Both the position numbers and the translations under genes were made by a program. Shown one piece after another: positions 1-11,317 of a stretch of 64,000 nt of DNA. The stretch's first letter is position 1, and each line of letters starts with the position of its first letter. The DNA is taken from contig NC_081844.1 in assembly GCF_963259705.1 (NCBI RefSeq), positions 44,447,930 to 44,511,929 on the forward strand. The letters run 5' to 3'. The stretch comes from Myotis daubentonii (lineage: Eukaryota > Chordata > Mammalia > Chiroptera > Vespertilionidae). The notes under the pieces were generated by a model. The model ran no database searches, was not told the origin of the DNA, and saw only the letters and a program-made list of their open reading frames with translations.

Positions 1-300
1 CAAACTAAACATGATAAAATTTCCATTGCTAAGTGTGGCTTCTTTCTTTTTTTCTCTTCCATTCTAATAATTTTTGCTCTCTGTATTTGAAGTTCTGTTG
101 ACCATTTATTATGAAATTTCCTTCTTGATCTTTGAAATATACTTTGTATAATCTAGAAACTCAGATTTATTTTGAAGTATCTCCATGACATTATCTATTA
201 TCTTATTTCATTATTGTACCTTTAACCTCTCTGTATCTTTATATTTATAATGGATTGATTGTAGATAATATACAGTTGGATATGTACTCTCAGTGCATCA
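1..300 (-). mobile_element. Old L1 ORF2-like fragment (left edge of window)
   Basis: The AT-rich text resembles the reverse strand of the 5' half of L1 ORF2, with pieces like the usual 'ttgaccatttattatgaaat' and a 'taacctctctgtatctttat' stretch. It is heavily diverged with no open frame, and it runs off the window edge. The subfamily cannot be named. The assignment rests on remembered L1 text only. Confidence 0.45.
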
Positions 301-1230
301 GCATCTTCAAATTCTTTCAAATTCTGTCAGTGTTGGACCTCGGCTACTTTTACTGCAGGTGATGTCTGCACTACTGCAGTTTTCATCAGTATTCCTTCTC
401 TGTTTTCAGCAGTCCCTCTTTCTGAACCTCTGGACTGCAGGTTTCTCACCACTGCTTCCCCTCATCTAGTAACAAATAACCTCTCCCTGCTAGTCAGTGA
501 GGAGTCCAGAGCAAGCTTTCTTCTGCCCCTCACCCTTGCACAATAGCTACACTTGCCTCGTGTTTGTGCAATGCCTAAGGCACAATTGAAGGTTTCACAA
601 TTCTTTGCATGGTAATACTGCTCTGCATGGTATCTATGCAGGACCTGGTGCAAGTAGGTGCCTTGCTCTCCTGTATTAATGGCAAAAGGGTTTTGCTTAC
701 TGTCAGTTTAAGGTAGGTAGGCTGGTTTCTTTCTTCTCTCCCAGAGGCATCAATTCTTAGTCTGGTATAAAGTCAAGGACTGGCTGAAGGGTGTGGGCCT
801 TCCTTCTGTGGGGTCATTTTTTTGTCCTTGTTTAGAATAGGGTCTCATCTGACTCATAAGCATGTATTATGGTCTCTTCCAGCAGCAGACAGATCCTTTC
901 TTGTAGGAGTGCAGGATCTGGGGAATGAGCAGGCATCTTGACTGCCCCCCAGTGGTAGTCAGTCCACCTTGTGCCCATGCAGGGTCTGGAGCTACGGTGT
1001 GCTTCCACAGGTATTCTTCCTTCATCGTTAAACCTTGTCAGGCCTTTCACGAGACATTAGGCAAGGGCTCTCTCAGGTCTCCTGCACCCACAATCTATTC
1101 TGTGTGCAGACAGTGGAGGCCTGGGGAAGGAGCTGGTGACTGGATGTGGAATCTTCTTGTTTCTGGGACTCATTGGTCCAAAGCTACTATGCTACCCCAT
1201 ACTCAACCTTTAAATGTTTGTTAAAACTTA
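301..1230. other. Unassigned, moderately GC-rich stretch
   Basis: This block is visibly richer in G+C than its surroundings and holds small ORFs on both strands (99 aa plus strand at 925-1224, 72 aa minus strand at 832-1050). No domain, splice pattern or repeat terminus was recognised. It may be the 5' part of the L1-like element to its left or an old LTR. I could not place it. Confidence 0.3.
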
Positions 1231-1388
1231 CACTGTGTTCTTGTTACTTACTTGGATGCTAGCATGTCTTCGTTCCATGAAAATTAATGTTTGCTGATAA
1301 AAAGGTAGACAGAGTAAAATGAGGGGGGCATATGGAAAATTGGTGGTGGTGCTGGGAAAAAATCTGGACCCCTAAGATTGCTTTCTAG

Positions 1389-1481
1389 AAAGAAGTGGCA
1401 AAGCTGCAAGCCAATGAGACATTGAAGGTAAAACAGAAGTTGGAGCATGACATCCTGGATGAATGGTACGGCACCCTCTAA
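1389..1481 (+). CDS. Candidate 3'-terminal coding exon, coiled-coil-like C-terminus (unrecognised protein)
   Basis: An AG at 1387-1388 after a short pyrimidine run (gattgctttctag) is followed by 30 codons and a TAA at 1479-1481. The peptide contains NETLKVKQKLEHDILDEW. It is charged, leucine-spaced and coiled-coil-like, which is unusual for random AT-rich DNA. The in-frame codon just before 1389 is a stop, so any coding similarity should end exactly at the acceptor. An AT-rich tail follows with an AATAAA at 1711-1716, as expected of a 3' UTR. I do not recognise the protein. The pyrimidine tract is only moderate. It could be a real last exon, a fragment of a processed pseudogene, or chance. 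No partner exon was found inside the window; upstream exons would lie to the left. Confidence 0.33.
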   Translation, partial: KEVAKLQANETLKVKQKLEHDILDEWYGTL

Positions 1482-3220
1482 CTGAGATGGTGTCCAGTGA
1501 ATGTGTTAGGGATGATCTCTGCAATTAATTATTTGTCCTTAATCAATATAAAGTTAATATAAAATTATAATTTCTTACCTATTTTATAAATTATATGTTT
1601 TATACCCTGCAACTGGACTTCTGTCTTGAATGGAATTTTTTTCTTAATTATGAACAACTATTGATGAACCATGAAAAATATAAAGCTGAAATATGTATTT
1701 GTAAAGTTAAAATAAAATTCAAATTCTTTGTATTTTATATTTTACTTTTGCTTTGCATTTATGTTTCCATATGCACATAACATTAGTTGTAATATCCAGG
1801 TATAAATTTTATAATTAATTATTTTATGGGATTTTTGTTTTACCGAAGGATGTTTACCTTAAAGACAAGCTCTGCAGACTGGGTGTGGGGGGTCTTCTAA
1901 ATCATTCTTCCACCTATTGGCCTTTTTCCAATATCAGTATCATGTTTACATATTTGACAGTACTATTGTAAGGTAAATTTGAACAAATGGGTTGAGTATG
2001 AGGCATATGTTATTTCTGAGGATGTACATCTGTAGTTTGGAAATAGTAAAAAGCATTTAATTCTGCCTTCATTTAATACAAGAGTGTTTATCAAAGTGTG
2101 TAGGTATCAGGATTTGGGAGAAAGGTAAGGGAAAAGAAGAAAACAGCATTCTCATGTTATTGAAAAACGTTTTATTTAAAATGGATAAAACTACTGTTTT
2201 AAAATAATTGCTTTATCCCTCACTGAACTCAGTGGTAGTTCATTGTATTTAGATTTACCGTCAGTCAGCACTTTAATTTTTTTTCTCTACAACTGTGCTG
2301 CCAGGATCTAAATTCCAATTTGTGTGAAGGGGCAGCTGTTACTAGAGAGGGCTGCTCCTCCCACACTGTTGCTTTCAGCTGAAATGTGGAGAGCTCCAAT
2401 CTGTCCCAGTTTTTCATGTTTCTTGTAGTAGGTGTGACTTCACTGGATACTGTATTTTCCTAATCATCTCAATTATTTGTGGGAACAGAACCCTACAGCA
2501 GATGGTGTTGACACAGGGAACCTTGAGTCATGGCCATGGCAGGGCACTGGATAATTTAGAGTTGGTTCAGTGGTGGAGATAAAGAAAGTGGAGAGAGGGA
2601 GGTTGGAGGGAGGGGAGAGGAATTAAGTCATGAGGCAGAGGACCCGAGAGAAAGCCACGGCTTTCAAGTATCTGGGTACAGAGTGAGGTGCCTGCTCCCA
2701 GGAGCCGGGATGCTCTTGGAGGCTTAGATACGATGGCTAGTAGATTTATCACGTATGAGGATATACAGTGAAAAACGAATGTGTGACATAGCAGCTGAGA
2801 TTAGCCACTCTTTGGATATTCAATTAAAAATATTTCCCATTCCTCCTCCCACATTTCATGTCCTGAGGAAAGTCCAAGATTTTAAGAAAGTTCTTAAGAT
2901 CGCTGTGGATTTCCAGAAACCTAACATTGTCATGATCACTGCCACATTTTAGTTTCTGTTTTAGGGAATTTATTTAACATTGACCTGGACCTTTGATTAC
3001 CAGACATCCACAATGCACAAAGCAAACAAAATATCACGCACATAAAGGCTGGTGAATGTAGCCAAATTGTTGAAAATATGGAAGGGTAGGGGGTTTTCAT
3101 AACACAAAGTCAAACAGCTTAAAATGGAATATCAGACATCTCTTTGGAAAAATGATTTTTACTTTTCTGCTAAATAAGTGTCTAGACTCAGCTCTCCAAA
3201 ATTATATTGACATGTATTCC
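1482..3220. other. AT-rich non-coding stretch, possible 3' UTR then unique DNA
   Basis: The first part (to about 1800) is AT-rich with an AATAAA at 1711-1716 and would be the 3' UTR if the exon candidate before it is real. The part at 2500-2760 is a purine-rich, somewhat GC-richer patch. No repeat or ORF of substance was recognised. Confidence 0.35.
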
Positions 3221-3221
3221 A

Positions 3222-3600
3222 TACTTTTAAAAAATTTATTTTTATTGTTGAAAGTATTACTGATGTCCCCTCTATTTCCCCCATGACCCCTTCCATCCCA
3301 TACTCTCCAACCCCCCCCCACAGCCCCCCCCCCCCCCGCAGGCCTTCACCACACTATGTTCTGTGTCCATGGGTTATGCATATAAGTTCTTTGGTTAATT
3401 TCTCCCCCCCCCCCCCGCCTTCCCTTTGATATTCATCAGTCTGTTCCATGCTTCTATGTCTCTGGATCTATTATGTTCATTTGTTTATTTTGTTTATTGG
3501 ATTCCACATATCAGTGAGAGTATGTGATACTTGTCTTTTTCTAACTCGCTTCTTTTGCTTAGCATAATACTCTCCAGGTCCCTCCATATTTAAATGAAGT
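3222..3600 (-). mobile_element. L1 3' end (bat L1 subfamily), reverse orientation
   Basis: It starts with the T-rich complement of an A tail and 'ttattgttgaaagtattac', passes two poly-C tracts (about 3311-3337 and 3405-3416), then 'tgtgtccatgggttatgcat' and the well-known 'ctctggatctatt' and 'cataatactctccaggtccc' L1 blocks. The same subfamily recurs at 56010. It is strongly 5'-truncated and non-coding. Confidence 0.85.
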
Positions 3601-3794
3601 TGATGACAGATTTTTTTTTCCTTTGCTACAAAAACCAGTTCTAAACTAATTATCTCAGCGTCCAAATAACAATTTTTCAAGGTATTTATCAAATCAAAGT
3701 GGTCTCTCTCTAAGATGAAATCTGGTAACAACCATTTTATTTTTCAATTTTTTTGAGTTTGAAAAATAAAACAGTTAAGAGAGTCAGTCCGCCT

Positions 3795-3995
3795 GATATA
3801 TTATCCTGGTTCTCCTATTATGGGTTAGCAAACTAATCCTCATTTCTCTAATCTGTAAAATGGAGATACCAATGGAATCTTTTGCTAGTATAGGGTGGTT
3901 ATAAAGCTTAAAGGAGTTACTAGTAATTCTGGTAAAATGCCTATGGTGATACCTGGCTTACTGTGAATGCTCAGTAAAAATTACCTGTTACTAAA
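3795..3995 (+). mobile_element. MIR SINE, degraded
   Basis: The segment has the MIR core order: 'ctcatttctctaatctgtaaaatggagat', then a G-rich middle, then 'taaaatgcctatggtgatacctggc' and 'gaatgctcagtaaa'. Both ends are eroded. MIRs are old tRNA-derived SINEs shared by mammals. Confidence 0.75.
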
Positions 3996-3999
3996 TCCT

Positions 4000-5090
4000 G
4001 TGTGAATGAGTTTTTGCTGGAAACAGAAATATCAGTTATGATAGGAGAGAAAGCTATGTAGTGAATTAGGAACATTTGAAATACAAATAATCAATGTCCA
4101 TATTATTGACCTTTTGAATTCTTATGTGTTGAAATATGCCACCTGAAACTGAGCTGGCTATTTCTGAATTAAGTTTTATGATGTCCTCCTGCCAGACTAT
4201 AGGAAGAGCTAATGTCCAGCTATATGTCTGATGATTCTTTTGGGGAAATAGGTGTAATAATGAGTAGGGATTAATTTCAAAGTCCTGAAAATTGAAACCT
4301 CTCTTTAAGAAATATGTTCAATATGCACATAGAAGGCTAATTTCTTTCATTCTATTTATACTTAACAAGAACAAATGGGATTTTCAGCAAATTACCTTCA
4401 CAACCCTTTGATTTATTAGTGTCTTAATGACTCATGAACTATTGGACCTCAAATCAATGATCCTGATATCATAGTCAAACAAGTTTTTTAATCAATGTTT
4501 TATGACAAACTCTAATAAAAGTTCTGTGTCTAGATACTTCCTGTATATTGTCTTTTAATGTACCCTAAGGGTAATGTTAGGTTGATTCTGCTAAGCAATT
4601 TTGGCTGAAGACTAGTTTCTGTTATTGTTCTCACGGGTTTTCAGATGATCTCTTATTTACAGTCTGATAAATTGTATGCTTCTCTTCATTACATTTTCAA
4701 AGATATCTTGCATTATTCTGGGAATTCATTTCTTTTAGACAAACTATAGTTTTATATGGCTATTGTATGCTAAAATTCTTTGTGGAATAATAAAATGCTA
4801 GTATCAATGAATATCACAAGTCTTCTATTCCCTTTTTTTCCTGTTGTGTTTTGTTCAGACTTCCTTATCAAGAAAGCATTTCAGTATAACATTCATAGTT
4901 TTCTAAGAAGATAATTCATTAGCAATTCTTTCTATGCATTTTTATTTTTTTTAAAAAAGGTGTCATTTTTCTCATGCTGACTATTTTGACCTAAATTTTG
5001 TTAGGAAATCATTTCATAGTTCTTGGTTAACTTTTTCTGACTTATTATGGAGAAATCTCCTTTAGGAAGTTTAAAGGGATATTTTAGAAA
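4000..5090. other. AT-rich unique DNA, nothing recognised
   Basis: No ORF, splice-like exon, repeat terminus or RNA gene could be supported here. Confidence 0.5.
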
Positions 5091-5094
5091 TAAG

Positions 5095-5500
5095 ATTATG
5101 GTGTTTATTATTAACGCATAACAAACTACCTCAAAACTCAGTGACCTAAAACAATGATCATTTATTACCCTTCAAATATCTGGGGCTTTGCTGGGCTGGG
5201 CTCAGCTCAGGATTTTGTGGCTAGAAGACTCTATGTGTCACCACTGCTCTGTGGGCTGGTTGGAGTTACTCTGTTCACATACCTTTCTCTATTCTTGGAC
5301 CATCAGGCTAGTCACAACCTGCTCTAATCATTGGGATGACCAAGGAGCAAAAGAACTCTCAAAGACCCATACAACTTCTTGTGTTCTATGTTCAGAACCA
5401 GCACATTGTCACTTCTGCTGTTGGTCAAAGCAAGTCATATGACAGCCCAAAGTTAAAGGTTGGGCACCTGCTGTTTGTCAGTAATGAAACTACAGAGAGG
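5095..5500 (-). mobile_element. Old LTR-type repeat (MLT1/MaLR-like), reverse orientation
   Basis: It contains 'acaaactacctcaaaactcagtg', 'catttattac', 'gggctgggctcagctcag' and 'ggtcaaagcaagtcatatga', in the order found in a common mammalian LTR-type repeat. The 84-aa ORF at 5188-5442 is a by-product of it. The exact family name is not certain. Confidence 0.55.
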
Positions 5501-5820
5501 ATGTGGATATAAGAACATGTGAAGGGTTAAGGTTAGTGATACCAAAAATAAGTAAGAAAGGAAACAATAACTTCTTATGCATACTTGTCAGTGTATTTTT
5601 TGTAATTGTGGGTTTTTACCATTTAAATATCCTTAAGCATGAAAATCAGGAGTTGATATTTTGTTTTTGTCTTTCTTTGGGCTTCAGAGAACTAATGTTC
5701 TTTTGCTCATAATTTAATTTGGGATGGGTCAGTGCAGCTAGGTGCTGGGTAATGTTCTGGCTTTATGTTATTGTACTTAAGTATGTATAATCTCTGTTCT
5801 TTTAAAAAAAATGGCAGATA

Positions 5821-6034
5821 GCCCTATCTGGTTTGGCTCAGTGGATAGAGCATCGGCCTACAGACTGAAGGGTCCCAGGTTTGATTCCAATCAAGGGAAC
5901 ATGCCTGGGTTGTGGGCTTGATCCTCAGTGGGGACCACGCAGGAGGCAGCCGATCAATGATTCTTTCTCACCATTGATGTTTCTATCTCTCTCTCTCTCT
6001 CTCCTCTCCTCTCTAAAATCAATAAAACATATTT
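5821..6034 (+). mobile_element. Ves SINE, full length, with target-site duplication
   Basis: The tRNA-derived head (gccctatctggtttggctca, then the box-B-like 'ggttcgattcc' region as 'ggtttgattcc') is followed by a CT-rich segment and an 'aatcaataaaacat' A-rich tail. It is flanked by a near-perfect direct repeat, aaaaaatggcagata on the left and aaaaaatgacagata on the right. Ves is transcribed by RNA polymerase III and mobilised by L1 in vesper bats. Confidence 0.93.
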
Positions 6035-6269
6035 TAAAAAATGACAGATATTTAATCTATGGTTGTATTTTGAGGTCTAGAAGTTGAATTGATAGCCAAG
6101 GGAAAACTTAAGATTGCTAGACTATGTATGATGTGTTCTCTCATGATTTGTTAAAATCATAAAAATTTGCTAGAATTTTATAAATTGTAACTCTGTACAC
6201 TGAACTTAGGAAGTCATGAAAGGATAGTTTAAAACAAGCTAGATTGTTTTTGAAATAATGCCATTATTT

Positions 6270-6690
6270 AATTCATTCAATAGCTATTTATTGAGCAACT
6301 GATACAAAAGTATGAGGGATACCAGAGGCGGCACCATGAATAGTATCATGACCTCATGCTACTTACATTCTAATGAAGACAGAACATATAAGCAAACATT
6401 AATATAACTTGGGTAGATTGTTGCAATGAAGAAGAAAAAAAGATAAAGTTAATGAGAGGAAGAAGGCATGCCAAATTGCTTTAGATGATCACATAAGTCC
6501 CCTCTGAGAATGCAGCCTTTGAGTATATCATAGGTAAAAAGGAGGGAAGGAACCTTACATGTATTTCAATAAAGAGGTTTCTAGTTAGAGGAGAAAGCAA
6601 ATGCAAAAGCACTGAGTTATGAGTATGGGAGTTTGAGTGATAGCAAGGCCATCTTTGTGGTTGGAATGAAGGAATCTGAAGGGCAAAGTG
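6270..6690 (-). mobile_element. L2 LINE 3' region, reverse orientation
   Basis: It begins with the reverse of the L2 tail (attcattcaatagctattta, ttgagcaactg), followed by 'cttacattctaatgaagaca' and 'gtcccctctgagaatgcagc' as in L2. It is strongly diverged and non-coding. Confidence 0.75.
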
Positions 6691-8140
6691 TAGGAGATAA
6701 AGCCAGAGAGCTTTCTACTGAACAGCTGTATGGCCTTTGAGTTTCTGTAATTCCCGTGCCTCCCTTCCTTTCTCTGTAATATGGGGATAAAGGAATAGGA
6801 AAGTTTCCCTGATATTTGGAAACTGGCCTGGTCCTCACAGCCAGGACTTATATTCTCCTGATGGACATTTAAAAACCTCAGAGAACAGAAACATCAGACA
6901 ATGTCATCCTGAGACCATCAGAAGGTGCACCTAAGACCAGGTGGTAATTTTGTCTAAGTACAGACGAAAGGACAGGTCATTGGTGAAATACGAAATACCT
7001 GCTGATGTGAGTGCTTGTTGCTTCATCAGCCTTGTAGTCTTCCTGCCTTCTAAAAGAGACTTATTAATATACCCAATGATAGAATATACCCTGCTTACTG
7101 ACAGCACCCAACCCAGAGTGAACCCCTGCTTTCTGAAACCCTCTTCTAAATTCCCTTACAAATGCCCAAATCCTATGGTCACTCCTTCCTAGAATTCTCT
7201 GAGATGCCCCATGGATCTCCATGGGTCTGCCTTGCTACGACAAAAGAATTAAACCCAACTTGAGTAACTGCAAGTGTTTCTCCTGTGGTATTTAATTAGA
7301 GAATATTGCATGAACAGGGTGATGATGAGGAGGAGGATAAAATTAATATGTGAGAAGCACTCAGAAAATGGTTATCATGTTATTAAAAAAAAAAAAGGTG
7401 CCATTAACCACCAGTTCCCCAAGTCTCTGTTTCCTGGGAATTTTTAGCTATGCCCCTCCAGGTGCATCACCTGAAGATTTCACTTTCTGCCTCTACTCTC
7501 AAATTGATCAGGCCATAGATCAATAGTTCCCTTGTCCTTCAGTGCCAAGAAGATTCAATGGAAACTAGTGCTTTGTTAAATAAGTGCCCCTCTAGTTTCT
7601 TGAAAAGAGCAAACAATTTTACCTATACAGTAGATTTTATTGAAAAATGCCACTAGTTGGGATGTCTTGAAAAAATGCCAATGTCTCATCTTCATCATAG
7701 ATTCATACAGTAATCTGTAATGCTGGGGACATCTGTAATGGTGGTGAGCAGAGACTGTCCCTCCACTCGCTGCTGCTGCTAGCTCATGGACCACCTTTAT
7801 GCAAAGTGGTCATGTCTGCAGGACTTACAGGGCTCTTCCATGGACCCCTTGACTGGGTGCCCATATGCAGCAGCCCTAACTATACTTTTGTAGAAGCCGA
7901 GGATATCCCTGCATTGTATGCACCATTTTGTTTCTTCCCCATCCAGTTTCAGTTCAATTTGAATATCACACCCATTGCCCAGGTTCTGCCTGTCCATCTC
8001 TAGGAGACTTGACTGAATATAAGATAACAAATGAAATCCAAGAACTAAAAGACTTGGAGTCATTATTGTTCTGTAAAAAAGTTATATATGTGGATAATAA
8101 AGACAACAAAAAATATTTAATTACATAATTTAGGAAGGAC
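6690..8140. other. Unassigned, possibly old LTR fragments
   Basis: The part at 6835-7300 ends with 'gaattaaacccaacttgag' and 'tttctcctgtggtat', which has the look of an LTR end, but no TG...CA boundaries or duplication were found. The part at 7560-8130 holds overlapping short ORFs on both strands (up to 88 aa) without recognisable motifs. Confidence 0.25.
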
Positions 8141-8255
8141 TTAGAGCAGAATCATTCATTGAATAAATATGCAAAGCTTTAAATCCTTAGATAAAATAGG
8201 CATAATAATGGTATCTCTTAAAATGACTGGGAAGATTAAATGAGAAAATTAAGGT
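8140..8255 (+). mobile_element. MIR fragment
   Basis: The pieces 'ttagataaaataggcataat' and 'gggaagattaaatgagaaaa' match the 3' half of MIR in order. The 5' half is lost. Confidence 0.45.
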
Positions 8256-8264
8256 CAAGTGTTT

Positions 8265-8740
8265 AGCTGGATGCTTCTGCATGTTAATCAGTGTATCTGT
8301 GATAGGCAGAAACATGGCTTCCCAGAGTTGTTCTTATCCGAATGCATGGAACCCCTGCATATGTTACACTACATGGCAAAGGGGATTTGGCAGATGAGAT
8401 TAAATATCCTGATATGGAGTGATTATCCTGAAATATCTTGAGGACACAAGGTGATTATGAGGGACATTATAAGGAAGGGTGCAGGTCAGTCAGAGATGTG
8501 GTGATGGAAGCAGAGGTCAGAATGATGGGGCCATGCACTAAGGCATCCGGGAAGCATCTAGAAGCTACAAAAGACAAGGAAAGGAATCTCCCCCATGGCC
8601 TCCAGTGGGAAAGCAGCCCTGCTCACACCTGGACTTTAGTCCAGTGAGACTTCTGACTTTTGAAACCTTAAGAAATGGATTTGTATCGTTTAAGCCATGA
8701 AGTTTGTGGTAATTTGTAACAGCAGCAACAGGACATTAGT
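8265..8740 (+). mobile_element. Old LTR-type repeat (MaLR-like family A), forward copy
   Basis: Recognisable blocks in order: 'ggggatttggcagatgagat', 'gattatcctgaaatat', 'atctcccccatggcctcc', 'ccctgctcacacctggactt', 'taagccatgaagtttgtggt' and 'tgtaacagcagcaacagg'. The 69-aa ORF inside is incidental. The same family occurs at 8770, 44590 and 45590. The family name is uncertain. Confidence 0.6.
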
Positions 8741-8769
8741 GCACTTTGATAGCTTTATCATCATTACTA

Positions 8770-9155
8770 TTATTGAATTCGTTTGTTTGATAGGTCTGCC
8801 ATAACGAAGTCCCACAGACTGAGTGTCTTAAACACAGATATGTATCGTCTCACTATTCTGGAGGCTGGAAGTTCAAGATCAAGGTGTCAGCAGTGCTGGT
8901 TCCTACTGAGAGCTGGGCAGGAAAGATCTGTTTCAATTCTCTCGGTGGCATCTAGAATGCCATTTTCTCCCCTTGCTTCACATTGTCTTCCTTCTTTTTG
9001 TGTTTCTGCTTCCAAAATTACCCATGTTAAGAGGTTTAGGTTTTACCCTAGTGACCTCAACTTTAGCTGATTACTTCTGTAAAGATGAAAGTTTCAAATA
9101 AAGTCACACTTTGAGATACTTGGGGGTTAAGACTTCAACACTTAAATTTGGCAGG
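8770..9155 (-). mobile_element. Old LTR-type repeat (family A or close relative), reverse copy
   Basis: It starts 'gataggtctgccataacgaa' and contains 'ctattctggaggctggaagt', 'tcaaggtgtcagcagtgctg' and 'gttaagacttcaacac', the reverse-strand blocks of the family. Together with the copy just before it, it forms a tail-to-tail inverted pair. The 95-aa ORF at 8783-9070 is a by-product. Confidence 0.6.

Positions 9156-9210
<55 letters not shown>
9156..9210 (+). repeat. (TG)n microsatellite
   Basis: A nearly pure TG run of about 27 units. It is probably polymorphic. Confidence 0.97.
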
Positions 9211-9211
<1 letters not shown>

Positions 9212-10720
9212 GGAGGCAAACTATTCATAACAATTATTTGTGTGCATTTAAAATAAAATCCTAAAATTTGAAAGCTATGACTATAGCCTCAGAAGCAGAG
9301 GGTATAAGAATTAGTTTAACCATAACTTTCATTGGATTAAGGCAGTTCCTTTAAAGGGCAGCATGTTGTAGAGGTGCCGTGACATACTGGTTTAATAAGA
9401 AGTGGAACCATTGTTACTACCACTGGGATGTAGTCTCAATTATGGGAAATGACAATTTAATAGTTCTAAAAACATCTCCCTTTCATAATTACAGAGGATT
9501 TCCTTTGCATTATCAGGAGTTCAGTTACTCATGTTTTCTCATGAGGTCTGCCTAAGTATGCTGTTACTATATCATTTTGAGTCTCCTCAATAATTCTGCA
9601 GGTGGTAAGCAAAAAAGGATGCTTACTATAGCAACTAGCAGGTACATTCTACAGAGCAAGCAAACCAAATTGGATTTACCAATGAAATTTAATGTTTATT
9701 ATATTTGTCCAGAATCGGTGGGACTTAAAACTTCAAGAACTTCTTTGAGAGTATGCATTAAAAAAAAAAAAATTCTTACCAGAAAAGTGTGGTGTGTGTG
9801 TGTGTGTGTGTGTGTGTGTAGGAGAGAGAGAATAAACACAAATTACATACCATTTATAGGTGATATAAAGCTCATTTATGGGACCCCTCCATATTCCTAC
9901 CCTAAAGCCTTTTGTTTCTGAGGCAGATTTTCTGGAACTTCTCTTCTTTCCTTTGGTTTTATCTCCAAATTTGGAATCTAATTGTCCTCTAGATCCCCGG
10001 TTCCCATCGGGGTGCTCTAGGATCCCATCGGGGTGCTCTAGGCTCATTTCCTTCCTCTTGGTTCCCTGTAGTGCTCACTACCTCGTATTCAACCTCTCTC
10101 GTCCTTGGAACTTCTCGGAATGCCACACTTCATAAGCTATCGCCTCCTTTCATCAGAGATTATGCCAGATCAGTCACTGTAAAGCCTTCTATATTTTGGT
10201 CAACTGTTGCCTAAATTATCAGTTTGCGTTAGAAAACTTGTATGATTTCCCCCAAAAAAACTTTAGGGTACAATTTGCTGTGCATTTGTGAGAAGTTTTG
10301 CTCGTACATGGTTCCCTGAAACAGAATGTAGCTTCAAAATGCAGAGGATAACACATATCACTATATTTTCTTACGCTTTTTGTTAACCTTTTAAAAATAT
10401 TAAGATTTTTAAGGAAAACTTGCAATAAAATTGCTATTTGCTGTATGAGAAAAAAAAAACAATTCTTGAGTTATAGGGCTATCATATTGGACAAATTATA
10501 TACAAATACAGCATCCTTTTAAATCAAAATTATATAAATTGTATATTTCATTTGGATTGACAGTTCCATTGTGTTCTTTTATAAAGAAGTCATAAAAAGT
10601 GCTATTGTTTTATCTCCAAAGCTATTAGAAGCAGTAAGAAATCTAGGTACCCAGATGTTAAAAATCAGGAGGAAAATTTTCAATCAAGAAGCTTAACTTG
10701 AAATGCATACTGCCATTGGT
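9211..10720. other. Non-coding stretch with a second TG run and a 20-bp tandem duplication
   Basis: It holds a (TG)n run at 9789-9820 and an exact 20-bp sequence (tcccatcggggtgctctagg) at 10002-10021 and again at 10023-10042, a period of 21. The ORFs at 9577-9921 and 9733-10047 read through the TG run and are not coding. Nothing else was recognised. Confidence 0.55.
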
Positions 10721-10724
10721 CAGG

Positions 10725-11070
10725 CTGTTACTGCTGCCTGGAATGTCTGGTTTAGCTCTTCTTTCTTCAAGATGCAGCTCTGTCTAGGAAGTATTTCCTG
10801 AACCCCTCAATCCAATGTGGTTTTCTGAATCTGGGGGTACTTCTTTCAGCAATTACTACATTAGGTTATAGTCCTCCCTCCCTCCCCCCTCCCTCCCTCC
10901 CTCCCTCCCTCCCTTGTTTCCTTCTCTCTCTCTTTTTCCCCCCATTGCTAGCCTCTCCCTCTGTACTCAGATTCTTGAAGTCAAACATGGTTATTGTTTA
11001 TATACCCAGTGCCTAGCATAGCGTTCTGTAGTTAGTTGGCATTCAACAAATTGCCTGCTGAATTAACAAA
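10725..11070 (+). mobile_element. L2 LINE 3' end split by a (CCCT)n expansion
   Basis: L2-like pieces 'gcctggaatgtctggtttag' and 'agtatttcctgaacccc' precede a CCCT/CCT run at about 10875-10915. The L2 tail 'cccagtgcctagcatagcg' and 'ggcattcaacaaatt' follows. The simple repeat has grown inside the L2. Confidence 0.6.
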
Positions 11071-11201
11071 GGGAAGCTTAAGCCAGTAAAGAAGTAATTG
11101 GGACGGAGTTGGATTACTCTTCATACTAAAATAAATGTTTCTTTTTTGTGTTGAGTAATTTTAGAAGGTCATATGAAGAAATTTAGTTACAGTATCTAAT
11201 A

Positions 11202-11309
11202 CAGTGGCTCTCAACCTTGGCTGCACATTAGAATCACCTGGGAATCTTTTTAAAATCCTGATTTCTGGGCCTCATGATTCTAATGTGCAGCCAAGGTTGA
11301 GAACCACTG
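11202..11309. mobile_element. Compact MER5-type hAT-Charlie element with 8-bp target duplication
   Basis: Both ends are long inverted repeats. The left begins 'cagtggctctcaaccttggc' and the right, read on the other strand, begins 'cagtggttctcaaccttggc'; the match runs for about 35 bp. Flanks are atctaata (11194-11201) and atgtaata (11310-11317), an 8-bp duplication with one mismatch as expected for hAT. The 108-bp length is short for the family, so the middle is deleted. Confidence 0.85.
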
Positions 11310-11317
11310 ATGTAATA

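Noticed and set aside
5821..5900. tRNA gene at the heads of Ves SINEs
   Set aside because: The box-A/B-like text is part of tRNA-derived SINEs; no cloverleaf or anticodon arm is intact.
9577..10047. ORFs with CVCVCV or HTHTHT runs
   Set aside because: These are translations of a TG microsatellite, as at 41043-41579.
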